Assembly (NCBI GenBank): GCA_938010425.1
Contig: CALLUO010000066.1
Location: 1-46,951, forward strand
DNA length: 46,951 nucleotides
From: an uncultured Elioraea sp.
GTDB taxonomy: Bacteria; Pseudomonadota; Alphaproteobacteria; Acetobacterales; Acetobacteraceae
Reading direction: 5' to 3'
In this document: positions 8,777 to 16,004 of the stretch, in pieces
Layout: each line of letters begins with the position of its first letter
Position numbering within the stretch: the stretch's first letter is position 1
The notes under the pieces: generated by a model
Told to the model about the DNA's origin: nothing
The model's input: only the letters and a program-made list of their open reading frames with translations
The model's database searches: none
Made by a program: the position numbers and the translations under genes

Positions 8777-9067
8777 ATGCAGCGGACCTGGTTGGCGTCT
8801 CTGTGTGGTGCGGTTCTGTTCACCTCCGTCGCCGTCGCGTCGGGGCCAGTGAGCCTCGGTAGTCCTCATGATAAGCCGGGATTCGTGACTGCCGTTGTCG
8901 AGGGTCGCCTGTGGGTGTTCAAGGCAGATGATGCCAAGAACATCGAAGAGTTCCGGCAGAACGGGGAACTCGGCAAAATGGCAAGCCGGATCGCTGCTGG
9001 CCCGAACAGGATGACCATCCGCGCCCCCGATATAGAGACGATCGAACGATATCTCGAAGCGCGCTAA
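8777..9067 (+). CDS. Small exported protein of unknown function, divergent from pstS
   Basis: A 96-residue protein with a convincing N-terminal signal peptide (positive start, hydrophobic 6-20, cleavage near VAVAS around residue 22), leaving a mature domain of about 74 residues. That part contains PGFVTAVVEGRLWVF and ends RAPDIETIERYLEAR; it has no cysteine and no later membrane segment. I do not recognise a named family. The ATG at 8777 has GGGAG nine bases upstream, which settles the start over longer in-frame options. It is divergent from pstS, sits behind a Pho-box-like promoter and is followed by a terminator-like hairpin, so it is probably monocistronic. A periplasmic role in phosphate starvation is inference from context only. 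Confidence 0.75.
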   Translation: MQRTWLASLCGAVLFTSVAVASGPVSLGSPHDKPGFVTAVVEGRLWVFKADDAKNIEEFRQNGELGKMASRIAAGPNRMTIRAPDIETIERYLEAR

Positions 9068-9101
9068 AATCGCTCTCCGCCTCGGTCTGAGCGTCGGCAA
9101 C

Positions 9102-9144
9102 AGCCCGCAGGCTGAGCGCGAGCAGTAAGGCTGCTGGGCTTTTT
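9102..9144 (+). terminator. Putative intrinsic terminator after the small exported protein gene
   Basis: AGCCC-GCAG (9102-9110) can pair with CTGC-TGGGCT (9131-9140) with a one-base bulge, followed directly by a run of five T (9140-9144). It starts 35 bp after the stop codon at 9067. The large internal loop makes it weaker than a textbook terminator. Confidence 0.5.
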
Positions 9145-9171
9145 CGGCGATCGCCGCAGAAGACTAGTCGA

Positions 9172-9214
9172 CGCGGCAGCAGGTCCGTTGGATATCCGCT
9201 GCCGCGTTCCTTTT
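9172..9214 (+). terminator. Second strong hairpin with T-rich tail
   Basis: CGCGGCAGC (9172-9180) and GCTGCCGCG (9198-9206) form a perfect 9-bp GC-rich stem with a 17-nt loop, followed by TTCCTTTT. It looks like an intrinsic terminator on the plus strand. It lies just after the first candidate terminator, so it is either a backup or the end of a short unannotated RNA. Confidence 0.5.
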
Positions 9215-9833
9215 GAGCCCGTTTTTAGGTTTGTACGCGTATGTCGTCGGCTCGGGGCATCGCATCCCCAGCGGCGGGCAGGTCGTCGCTGCAACAGACA
9301 CGACACTGTGTTCTGTTTGACATGCTGCTAAGGCTGGTAAGGCTGGTCATGCCACCGCACCCCAAAGCGCGCGACCTCACGACCTTATTGAAAGAGGACC
9401 AGGGAGGTCTGCCAATGGTCGCAGGTTCGCCTCGTTTGATTTGCCGCCACAACGCTGACACGACCAAAGGCTGAGAGGAAAACCTTTCCTCGTCGGTCAG
9501 CAGAATGCGTCAACGCCGGTCCCCCGACCAAACATCGGCTTGGCACCGTGCCCGAAGCCGCCCAAACCCCAAACGCCGTGGCGGGCAGTTTGTCCTCAGC
9601 ACACGTCTTTGGCCGTCACGGGTTCTAGCCAAGGCAGCGGCCCATGGACAGCGGTTGCCTCACACGGTCGCGCGAAGGCCCCAGCTCACGACGCACGCTT
9701 GAGATCGGGAGAGATGGCGGGAGCGATTGACATCAAGCCGACCCTGCTGTGCGCCCCGCGTGAGCGCTTCAGGCAAAAGACGCCAGGAAAGCGGCGATCG
9801 ATGCCGTGGCCTTGACAAGAAGCTAGAGAAAGA
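9215..9833. other. Intergenic region with no supported gene
   Basis: About 620 bp between the terminators and tRNA-Pro. Open frames here are short, show no recognisable motif and lack convincing ribosome-binding sites. I noticed one perfect 7-bp stem with a 3-nt loop, GAGGAAA-ACC-TTTCCTC, at 9475-9491. I see no known structured RNA (4.5S, RNase P, tmRNA core motifs were looked for by eye). A small RNA cannot be excluded. Confidence 0.5.
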
Positions 9834-9910
9834 TGGTCGGAGCGGCGGGATTTGAACCCACGACCCCCAGTCCCCCAGACTGATGCGCTACCAGGCTGCG
9901 CTACGCTCCG
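9834..9910 (-). tRNA. tRNA-Pro (anticodon GGG)
   Basis: A 77-nt cloverleaf including encoded CCA. The acceptor stem is CGGAGCG/CGCTCCG, the T-loop TTCAAAT is flanked by GTGGG and CCCGC, and the anticodon loop CTGGGGG has GGG at positions 34-36, reading CCC/CCU. It starts 34 bp after the merR-type gene on the same strand, the usual alphaproteobacterial arrangement. Confidence 0.96.
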
Positions 9911-9944
9911 ACCTCTTCCCTCTTGGCGCGGCCGTCCCGGCAAG

Positions 9945-10544
9945 TCAATCGCGCGCCCGCGCCCGCCGCCGTTCGACCACCGCGACCAACAGGGACCTGA
10001 TGGCCCGCAACTCGCTGATCGCGTCGGCCAGTGCCGAACGGATGGCCACCGCCCGATCACTGCTGGTGCCGCCAGCCCCTCCCGCTGACCCTGGCGCAGG
10101 GCCAGACGGCGCGCGCGTCGCCTCGGCACGGACCCTCACCACTGGTTTTGTGACCGGCAAAGGCGACACCTCCAGCGGCTGTGGCAGACCGGGCAGTGCC
10201 AGCTGTGGGCGCGGAGCCTTGTCCTCCTCCCGTTCTGACAAGGAGGTGTCCGCCTCGCCGGCGCTGCCGTCGCGCAGCAGCCGTTGCACGCCTTTGATCG
10301 TATAGCCTTGAACATAAAGGAGATCGCTGATGCGGCGCAGCAGTTCAACATCCTCAGGGCGATAATAGCGGCGGCCCCCACCGCGCTTGAGGGGTGCGAG
10401 TTGAGGAAATTTTGTCTCCCAAAAACGCAGGACGTGCTGCGGGATGTGCAACTCATCGGCCACTTCACTGATCGTGCGAAAAGCGGTCGGCGACTTGCGA
10501 CCCCGCCGGTGTTCCGACCCCTCGTCCTCGTGGGAACCGCTCAT
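9945..10544 (-). CDS. MerR family transcriptional regulator
   Basis: 199 residues with a MerR-type winged helix-turn-helix at about 22-90: [22 protein letters not shown], then [20 protein letters not shown] and IKGVQRLL. The rest (about 95-199) is Pro/Ala-rich, ending in a helical, Arg-rich tail. There are no clustered cysteines, so it is not a metal-sensing MerR. It follows ihfA with a 4-bp ATGA overlap, so the two are translationally coupled. Orthologues in this position are widespread in alphaproteobacteria; target and signal are not evident from the sequence. Confidence 0.88.
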   Translation of the reverse strand: MSGSHEDEGSEHRRGRKSPTAFRTISEVADELHIPQHVLRFWETKFPQLAPLKRGGGRRYYRPEDVELLRRISDLLYVQGYTIKGVQRLLRDGSAGEADTSLSEREEDKAPRPQLALPGLPQPLEVSPLPVTKPVVRVRAEATRAPSGPAPGSAGGAGGTSSDRAVAIRSALADAISELRAIRSLLVAVVERRRARARD

Positions 10545-10858
10545 GCCTCCTCGTCAACGGCAACAGGAGTTTCACCGTTGAGCCGCGCCCTCAGCACCTG
10601 GCTTGGACGAAAGACGAGCACTTTGCGCGGCGGTATTGGCACCTCAACCCCAGTCTTCGGGTTGCGCCCTATCCTTCTGCCCTTCTGGCGCACGGCGAAA
10701 GTGCCGAAGGCACTGATTTTTACCGATTCGCCTCGCTGCAGGGCATCGACCACAAGACCGAGCACGCTCTCAACGAGGGTGGCGGATTCGTTGCGTGACA
10801 AGCCGACCTGTCGATAGACAGCATCCGCTAAGTCGGCACGAGTCACGGTCCGTCCCAC
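10541..10858 (-). CDS. ihfA: Integration host factor subunit alpha
   Basis: DNA-bending protein of the HU/IHF family, acting as a heterodimer with IHF beta in nucleoid structure, transcription and recombination. The core [31 protein letters not shown] and [15 protein letters not shown] is typical, the last being the DNA-intercalating arm with its proline. I favour the GTG at 10858 because AGGGGA lies just upstream and the product begins four residues before the conserved TRADL block; an ATG at 10876 would add six residues. A much longer in-frame opening upstream is an artefact overlapping fabH. Gene order fabH-ihfA-merR is conserved. Confidence 0.93.
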   Translation of the reverse strand: MGRTVTRADLADAVYRQVGLSRNESATLVESVLGLVVDALQRGESVKISAFGTFAVRQKGRRIGRNPKTGVEVPIPPRKVLVFRPSQVLRARLNGETPVAVDEEA

Positions 10859-10989
10859 CTCGGGTCCCCTTTCCATTGGCCCAGGACCGTAACAGCGACC
10901 CGCGCGGGGCGTCAATGAATGGCGGAAACTCAACCCTTTAGCTAGAGCTCCCTCGGTCGCTCGACAACAGCCCGGCGGAGACGCAAGGA

Positions 10990-11958
10990 TCAAAGACGCA
11001 AAAGCGCCGCCCCCCAAGTCAACCCACCGCCGATCGCCTCCATCAGCACAAGCTGGCCTGGCTTGAGCCTCCCATCGGCCTTGGCCTCGGCCAAGGCAAG
11101 CGGGATCGAAGCAGCCGAGGTGTTGGCATGCCGATCGACCGTCACCACCACCCGCTCCATCGGCAGATGAAGTTTTTTCGCTACCGCCTCGATGATGCGG
11201 AGATTGGCCTGATGCGGCACCAGCCAATCGACAGCGGCGTAATCGAGGCCATGGGCAGCAAGCGCCTCGTCCACCACGGCGGAAAGCTTGGCCACCGCGT
11301 GGCGAAACACCTCGCGCCCGTTCATGCGCACATGCCCCGACCTGCCCGACACGCCGGGCCCGCCATCGACATAGAGGAGGTCGGCATAGCTGCCGTCGGC
11401 GTGAAGGTGGGTGGAGAGCAACCCGGGCCCACTGCCTCCTTGGCTGGCTTCCGCCGCCCGCAACACCACCGCCCCCGCACCGTCGCCGAACAACACGCAG
11501 GTGGCGCGATCGGTCCAATCCAGGATCCGGCTGTTCACCTCGGCGCCGACCACGAGCACGGTCGAACCATGCCTGGCACGGATCATCGCGTCTGCCACCG
11601 CCAGCGCGTAGATAAAGCCTGTGCACACGGCGGCGACATCGAAGGCAAAGCCGCGGCGAATGCCGAGCTTAGCCTGGATGCGGACGGCGGTTGCCGGGTA
11701 GGTCTGGTCGGGGGTCGAGGTCGCGAGCACGATCCCGTCCACCGCCTCGGGCCCGACCCCGGCGTCGGCCAGAGCCACGCGGGCCGCTTCCGCGCCGAGG
11801 TCGGAGGCGAGCACGCCTTCGGCAGCGATCCGCCGCTCCCGAATGCCCGTCCGCTCCACAATCCACGCGTCTGAGGTGTCGAGTTTCGCGGCGAGGTCGT
11901 CGTTGGTCACTACCGCAGGCGGCAGATACCCGCCAACTCCGGCCAGCACGGTGCGCAC
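10990..11958 (-). CDS. fabH: Beta-ketoacyl-ACP synthase III
   Basis: Initiates fatty acid synthesis by condensing acetyl-CoA with malonyl-ACP. From the GTG at 11958 the product is 322 residues, close to the family norm. The catalytic triad is intact: Cys112 in AAVCTGF, His249 in VPHQAN and Asn279 in RHANTS, almost the E. coli numbering. The longer ATG-initiated frame (12081) overlaps plsX, so I prefer the GTG, which has a GGGGGGAAGGGG Shine-Dalgarno tract. That tract lies in the 3' arm of a hairpin (11962-11988). It sits between plsX and ihfA in a fatty-acid/phospholipid operon. Confidence 0.95.
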   Translation of the reverse strand: MRTVLAGVGGYLPPAVVTNDDLAAKLDTSDAWIVERTGIRERRIAAEGVLASDLGAEAARVALADAGVGPEAVDGIVLATSTPDQTYPATAVRIQAKLGIRRGFAFDVAAVCTGFIYALAVADAMIRARHGSTVLVVGAEVNSRILDWTDRATCVLFGDGAGAVVLRAAEASQGGSGPGLLSTHLHADGSYADLLYVDGGPGVSGRSGHVRMNGREVFRHAVAKLSAVVDEALAAHGLDYAAVDWLVPHQANLRIIEAVAKKLHLPMERVVVTVDRHANTSAASIPLALAEAKADGRLKPGQLVLMEAIGGGLTWGAALLRL

Positions 11959-11961
11959 TAC

Positions 11962-11988
11962 CCCTTCCCCCCTCACAGGGGGCAAGGG
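11962..11988 (-). promoter_or_regulatory. Hairpin overlapping the fabH ribosome-binding site
   Basis: CCCTT-C-CCCCC (11962-11972) pairs with GGGGG-C-AAGGG (11978-11988) around a TCACA loop: ten pairs and one mismatch. On the minus-strand mRNA the 3' arm is the purine tract serving as the fabH Shine-Dalgarno. Its folding could mask ribosome access unless plsX translation or a factor opens it. Confidence 0.55.
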
Positions 11989-12001
11989 AGAGGCTGCCGG
12001 A

Positions 12002-13054
12002 TCAACCTGGGACAGCGGCAGGTGCACGGACGGCTCCTTCCCCCGGTCGGATGCGCAACAGCTCATCGCGGATCCGGTCATTGAAGCGGTGGCTCACCAT
12101 GTCCACCGCCAAATCCATGGCATGGGCGAAACCGAGCCCGTCCGTTCCGCCGTGGCTCTTCACCACCACGCCGTTAAGCCCGACCAGCACCGCGCCGTTA
12201 TAGCGGCGTGGGTCAAGCCACTCACGCAGCCGCTCAAGCGCAGGGCGCGCCAAAATATAGCCAATCCTGGCTGCGATCGAGGACGTGAACACCTCGCGCA
12301 ACAGGTCGCGCACCAGCTTCAAGGTCCCCTCGCCGGTCTTTAGAGCGACATTGCCAGTAAAACCGTCGGTCACCACCACGTCCGTGGTGCCGGCGGCGAT
12401 GTCGTGCCCCTCCACGAAGCCGTGGAACAGGGGGGCGAGGTGGCTCGCGCGCAGCACCTCGGCCGCCTCGCGCACCCGGTCATCGCCCTTCAGTTCCTCG
12501 GAGCCGACATTGAGCAGCCCGATCGACGGTTGATTGAGGCCGAGCACGGTGCGGGCGAACACCTCGCCCATCACCGCGAAGTCGACCAGGTTGCGAGCAT
12601 CGCACTGCACGTTGGCGCCGAGGTCGAGCATCACGAAGTCGCCGCGGGCAGAGGGCCCGATGCCAGCCATCGCTGGGCGGTCGATACCGGGGAGCGTCTT
12701 CAGCACGATCTTGGCAAGTGCCATCAGCGCACCGGTGTTGCCGGCGGAAACGACCCCCGCCGCCTCGCCAGCCGCCACGCAGTCGATTGCCAACCGCATA
12801 GAAGAGTTGCGTAGCCTAAGCGCCGCAGTGGGCTTCATTTCGTTCGGCACAACCTCCGGCGCGTGCCGCAGGCTCGCCACCGCAGCCAGACGCTTCGCCC
12901 GCCGTAGGAGCGGCGCCACCCGCCCCTCATCGCCAAACAGTATGAACTTCGCCTGCGGGTGGCGTTCGGCGGAAATCTCCAGCCCGCGAATCACGATGTC
13001 CGGGGCGCGGTCCCCACCCATCGCGTCGATAGCGAGCACAGTTTCGGCGTTCAC
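12002..13054 (-). CDS. plsX: Phosphate acyltransferase PlsX
   Basis: Converts acyl-ACP to acyl-phosphate, the donor for the first acylation of glycerol-3-phosphate. The 350-residue product begins with the signature VLAIDAMGGDRAPDIVI and contains SAGNTGALMALA, VVTDGFTGNVALKTGEG and a C-terminal GAVLVGLNGVVVKSHG block, covering the family end to end. The start is GTG at 13054 with GAGGAG right upstream. It lies between rpmF and fabH, the conserved lipid operon order. Confidence 0.96.
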   Translation of the reverse strand: MNAETVLAIDAMGGDRAPDIVIRGLEISAERHPQAKFILFGDEGRVAPLLRRAKRLAAVASLRHAPEVVPNEMKPTAALRLRNSSMRLAIDCVAAGEAAGVVSAGNTGALMALAKIVLKTLPGIDRPAMAGIGPSARGDFVMLDLGANVQCDARNLVDFAVMGEVFARTVLGLNQPSIGLLNVGSEELKGDDRVREAAEVLRASHLAPLFHGFVEGHDIAAGTTDVVVTDGFTGNVALKTGEGTLKLVRDLLREVFTSSIAARIGYILARPALERLREWLDPRRYNGAVLVGLNGVVVKSHGGTDGLGFAHAMDLAVDMVSHRFNDRIRDELLRIRPGEGAVRAPAAVPG

Positions 13055-13106
13055 GGCTCCTCGCGCGGGCTTATCGCGGGCGGCGGGCTACCGGGAACGA
13101 CGGCGC

Positions 13107-13310
13107 TCAGGTGCGGACAACCACCTTCAGACGCTTGCCGGCCGGTGCCACCTCGCGTCCGTCATAGTAGCCGCAGGATGGGCACACATGGTGCGGCCTC
13201 TTGAGTTCGCCGCAATTGGGGCATTCAACATAAGGCTCCGCGCGCAAGGCCTCGTGCGAGCGGCGCATGTTCCGCCGGGACGGGGAAACCTTCTTCTTCG
13301 GGACCGCCAT
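13107..13310 (-). CDS. rpmF: 50S ribosomal protein L32
   Basis: 67-residue L32. It opens [19 protein letters not shown] and carries the zinc ribbon as CPNC and CPSC pairs, so this is the zinc-binding (C+) form. Linkage to plsX is conserved across bacteria. GAGG precedes the ATG at 13310. Confidence 0.97.
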   Translation of the reverse strand: MAVPKKKVSPSRRNMRRSHEALRAEPYVECPNCGELKRPHHVCPSCGYYDGREVAPAGKRLKVVVRT

Positions 13311-13394
13311 GGTACGGGCCTCGCCTTGTCACAGTTTCGAAATACGCTGGACCGGCGGTCACTAGCAAAGGGGCGCGAGGTCGTAAAGTTACAA

Positions 13395-13411
13395 GTCTGA
13401 CGCGATCAGAC
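13395..13411 (-). terminator. Possible terminator between the DUF177 gene and rpmF
   Basis: On the minus strand GTCTGA-TCGCG-TCAGAC forms a 6-bp stem with 5-nt loop, followed by TTGTAACTTT. It lies 29 bp past the stop of the upstream gene. The stem is short and the tail only partly T-rich, so termination would be incomplete. Confidence 0.35.
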
Positions 13412-13439
13412 AGTGCAGCCGCGCAGCCTGATCAATGCC

Positions 13440-13970
13440 CTAGGAATCAACCCCAGGGGGTCGCAGACGCATCAACAGGGTGAACGGGCTCTGGCGTTCT
13501 TCCTCCGCCTCGCCCTCGTTCGACCATGCGAAGGTCGCGCCCGGTCGCCGTGGCCAGGGGTCCAAAGCGAGGGCTAAAGTTTCCACCACGGCTTCGCCGA
13601 CATCGATCTCCGATCCGGTGTATAGCACCTCGTCTTCTGCCTCCAGGTCGAGCACCACTTCGGCCATCTCCTGGCCGGGTTCGGTGCGGCGAAACATCAG
13701 CTGCACCGGCGCGGTGAGCGTGGCGGAAAACGGCTCGAGCGTGACAACGCACACTTGCCGCACCTCGGCCCGCAGCGATCCCCGCGCCGAAACGAGCCCG
13801 CCACCGAGAGGCTGCAGGATCAGCTCTGCCGAGAGGCGGTCGAGCCCCTCAAGCCCAAGCCGCGCCCGCACCGCCTCCCGTTCCGCTGGCCCCGCTTCGA
13901 TCGCGATCGCATCGCCCTCGGGCCTGAGGCGAGCAACTGTGACGGGACGGTGGAACTCTGGCCCGCTCAT
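13440..13970 (-). CDS. DUF177 (YceD) family protein
   Basis: 176 residues matching the DUF177/YceD family, whose members lie next to rpmF in many bacteria and have been linked to 23S rRNA or ribosome biogenesis. Visible family features are the central CVVTLEPFSATLTAPVQLMF segment, an acidic stretch (EAEDEVLYTGSEIDVGEAVV) and a C-terminal SPFTLLMRL. It starts with an ATG that overlaps the stop of the bc1 chaperone gene by 4 bp. The molecular function is inferred from the family only. Confidence 0.88.
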   Translation of the reverse strand: MSGPEFHRPVTVARLRPEGDAIAIEAGPAEREAVRARLGLEGLDRLSAELILQPLGGGLVSARGSLRAEVRQVCVVTLEPFSATLTAPVQLMFRRTEPGQEMAEVVLDLEAEDEVLYTGSEIDVGEAVVETLALALDPWPRRPGATFAWSNEGEAEEERQSPFTLLMRLRPPGVDS

Positions 13971-14512
13971 GCCAACGCTTCCGCGGCCGGAAGAAACGTG
14001 ATCTCGCCACGACGAAGGGCGGCCAAAGGCTGAGCAGCCAGGTGAGCGCGCTCGCGCCGCACCGCAGCCGCTAGGGCCCTCGCCCCCTCGACCACGCTTT
14101 CGCTTCGCCAGACGTTGCGCGACAGAGCCTCGGCCAATGCCGCGTCGTCAGCCGAAGCGAGCGCCCGCGCATACGCCACCGATCGACCTCGGAAAGCCTC
14201 ATAGAGACGGCGCACCCGGCGCGCGAGCCCCGTATCGGCCGCCCCCATCTCACGCAAGGTGTGGTCGAGATCGGCGAACATCGCATCCGTCACGGCCTGG
14301 GCAAGGCGCCGCGGCTCCTCTGCTTGCTCCTCCGTCATCCGATCCAGCACGAGGAAGGTAAAGAGGCAAACCATGTCGAACCGCCCCTCAAGCGTGTCGG
14401 GGACGCCGAGTCGCGCATACCAAAGAGGATCTCGCGCTACCGCAACCGCAGCGCCGTAGAGCAGGTAACCCTCACGCTCAAAAGAGCGCGGCGAGAAAAG
14501 GCGGTGGAGCAT
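13967..14512 (-). CDS. Ubiquinol-cytochrome c chaperone family protein
   Basis: 181 residues of the CBP3/ubiquinol-cytochrome c chaperone family, which assists assembly of cytochrome b into the bc1 complex. Typical blocks are ARDPLWYARLGVPDTLEGRFDMVCLFTFLVLDR near the N-terminus (residues about 26-58, split in the family into two helices) and FADLDHTLREMGAADTGLARRVRRL. It is soluble and mainly helical with no signal peptide. It is divergent from omlA by 53 bp and overlaps the DUF177 gene by 4 bp; this trio is conserved in alphaproteobacteria. No strong ribosome-binding site precedes the ATG at 14512. Confidence 0.9.
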   Translation of the reverse strand: MLHRLFSPRSFEREGYLLYGAAVAVARDPLWYARLGVPDTLEGRFDMVCLFTFLVLDRMTEEQAEEPRRLAQAVTDAMFADLDHTLREMGAADTGLARRVRRLYEAFRGRSVAYARALASADDAALAEALSRNVWRSESVVEGARALAAAVRRERAHLAAQPLAALRRGEITFLPAAEALA

Positions 14513-14565
14513 GCCAGCGTGGTCCGTTGACAGGATCGCTCGCGATGTGACAGCGAGGAGATTGG

Positions 14566-15090
14566 ATGTCGAGAGCTGGGGTCAATTCGCAGCCGCCTTC
14601 AGGGGGAACAGAAGGGCGGCGCCAGGCCGGCCGGGCGATAGCGGTTGGTGCGGCCATGCTCGGGCTCGTTGGCTGCGCCATCGCCGAGCCCACCCGTGAT
14701 GTGCGGGGAGCGCGGCTGGAGCCACACCAAGTGGCAGAGATTGTCCCGGGCGTGCAAACCCGAGCTGACGTTGCCGCCTTGCTCGGCACGCCGTCGGCGA
14801 CGGCGCCCTTCGGCGACGACGCATGGTTCTACATCTCGTCCGTAACCCGTAACCGAGTCGGCCGGGTGCCGTCGATTGAACAGCAAACCGTGGTCGCGAT
14901 CCGCTTCGACGAACGCGGCGTCGTGCGCGACGTGCAAACTCTCGGTCTTGCCGAAGCGGCCGAGATCGACCCCGTAGACCGGGTGACACCGACCCCGGGA
15001 ACGGATCGGAGCTTCCTGCAACTGCTGTTGGGCAACATCGGTCGCTTTGGCAGCGGCGCGCCAACACGCATGCCGGGCTCAGGCTTCTGA
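14566..15090 (+). CDS. Outer-membrane assembly lipoprotein of the OmlA/BamE (SmpA) family
   Basis: 174-residue lipoprotein with a lipobox LVGC at residues 34-37 (lipidated Cys37), so targeted to the envelope, probably the inner leaflet of the outer membrane. The SmpA/OmlA domain (about 52-130) includes EIVPGVQTRADVAALLGTPS and DDAWFYISS, then VVAIRFDERGVVRDVQTLG, matching BamE, an accessory of the BAM machine. GAGGAG precedes the ATG at 14566. The n-region of the signal is unusually long (about 22 residues), so a later start is possible, but none is obvious. Confidence 0.9.
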   Translation: MSRAGVNSQPPSGGTEGRRQAGRAIAVGAAMLGLVGCAIAEPTRDVRGARLEPHQVAEIVPGVQTRADVAALLGTPSATAPFGDDAWFYISSVTRNRVGRVPSIEQQTVVAIRFDERGVVRDVQTLGLAEAAEIDPVDRVTPTPGTDRSFLQLLLGNIGRFGSGAPTRMPGSGF

Positions 15091-15160
15091 CCCGGGTTCC
15101 CGGACTTCGGCTCCACCCGGTGCTCGAGCCGACCACGGAGCGCCAGATGAGGACGGCTGC

Positions 15161-15919
15161 ATGCCGCCCGACGGTCTGAGCCCGAACCTCCTGCTGTTCG
15201 TCATCGTCGGTTTCATCGCCCAGATGATCGATGGCGCAGCCGGCATGGCGTACGGCGTCTCCGCCACCACTGTGCTGCTGAGCTTCGGTGTGGCTCCGGC
15301 CACCGCCTCGGCAGCCGTTCATGCAGCGGAGGTGTTCACCACGGGCGCCTCCGGCCTCTCCCATCTCTGGGTTGGCAATGTCCGTCGCCAGTTGGTCGTT
15401 CGCCTCGCCATCCCCGGCATGATTGGAGGGGCTGGCGGCGCGCTCGTGCTGACGACCTTTCCGGCCGAGACAATCCGCCCCTGGGTCAGCCTGTATCTTT
15501 GTGCGATGGGAGGCGTCATCCTCTGGAAGGCTTTCCGGCCAAGCCCGCCCATCGTTGACAACCCGCCTCTCGTACCTTTGCTCGGACTTGTCGGCGGTTT
15601 CCTCGATGCGGCAGGGGGCGGCGGCTGGGGACCGATCGTCGCCTCCACTTTGATCGGAGGTGGCACGGCGCCGCGCTATGCCATCGGCTCGGTCAATCTC
15701 GCCGAATTCTTCGTCACCTCCGTCGTGACAGCGACCTTCTTTGCCACCATCGGGCTCGAACTTTGGCCCGTGATTGTCGGCCTGATCGTGGGCGGCGTCA
15801 TCGCCGCACCGATCGCAGCACTCGTCGCCAAGCGCGTCCCGGCGCGACCGCTGATGATCGTCGTTGGGTCGCTGGTCATCGCACTCAGCCTCAAAGGCAT
15901 CGCTCTCGCCTGGCTTTGA
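15161..15919 (+). CDS. TauE/SafE family permease (sulfite exporter-like)
   Basis: 252-residue integral membrane protein of the TauE/SafE family (also DUF81), small permeases for sulfur-containing or other organic anions. Eight or so hydrophobic segments run through the chain. Family signatures are QMIDGAAGMAYGVSATTVLL near the N-terminus and GFLDAAGGGGWGPIVAS in the second half, the internal duplication. I chose the ATG at 15161, with GAGGA upstream; earlier in-frame sequence is not membrane-like. It lies 70 bp after omlA and converges with hppA. The substrate is not predictable from the sequence. Confidence 0.88.
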   Translation: MPPDGLSPNLLLFVIVGFIAQMIDGAAGMAYGVSATTVLLSFGVAPATASAAVHAAEVFTTGASGLSHLWVGNVRRQLVVRLAIPGMIGGAGGALVLTTFPAETIRPWVSLYLCAMGGVILWKAFRPSPPIVDNPPLVPLLGLVGGFLDAAGGGGWGPIVASTLIGGGTAPRYAIGSVNLAEFFVTSVVTATFFATIGLELWPVIVGLIVGGVIAAPIAALVAKRVPARPLMIVVGSLVIALSLKGIALAWL

Positions 15920-16004
15920 CCTGCCGACATCTCAACCGATCGCCGATCAAGCTGTGCGGTCGGCGGCACCGTTCGCGTCGCCTCGGCTTCGTTCTTCCCC
16001 TGCC

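Noticed and set aside
9241-9474. A 77-residue plus-strand frame in the empty region before tRNA-Pro
   Set aside because: No ribosome-binding site, no hydrophobic or domain pattern, and several equally long frames overlap it on both strands.
10541-11626. A 361-residue frame ending in the IHF alpha sequence, which could look like a fusion protein
   Set aside because: Its first 250 residues are the wrong frame of fabH, Arg/Gly-rich and without domains; ihfA has its own start and ribosome-binding site.
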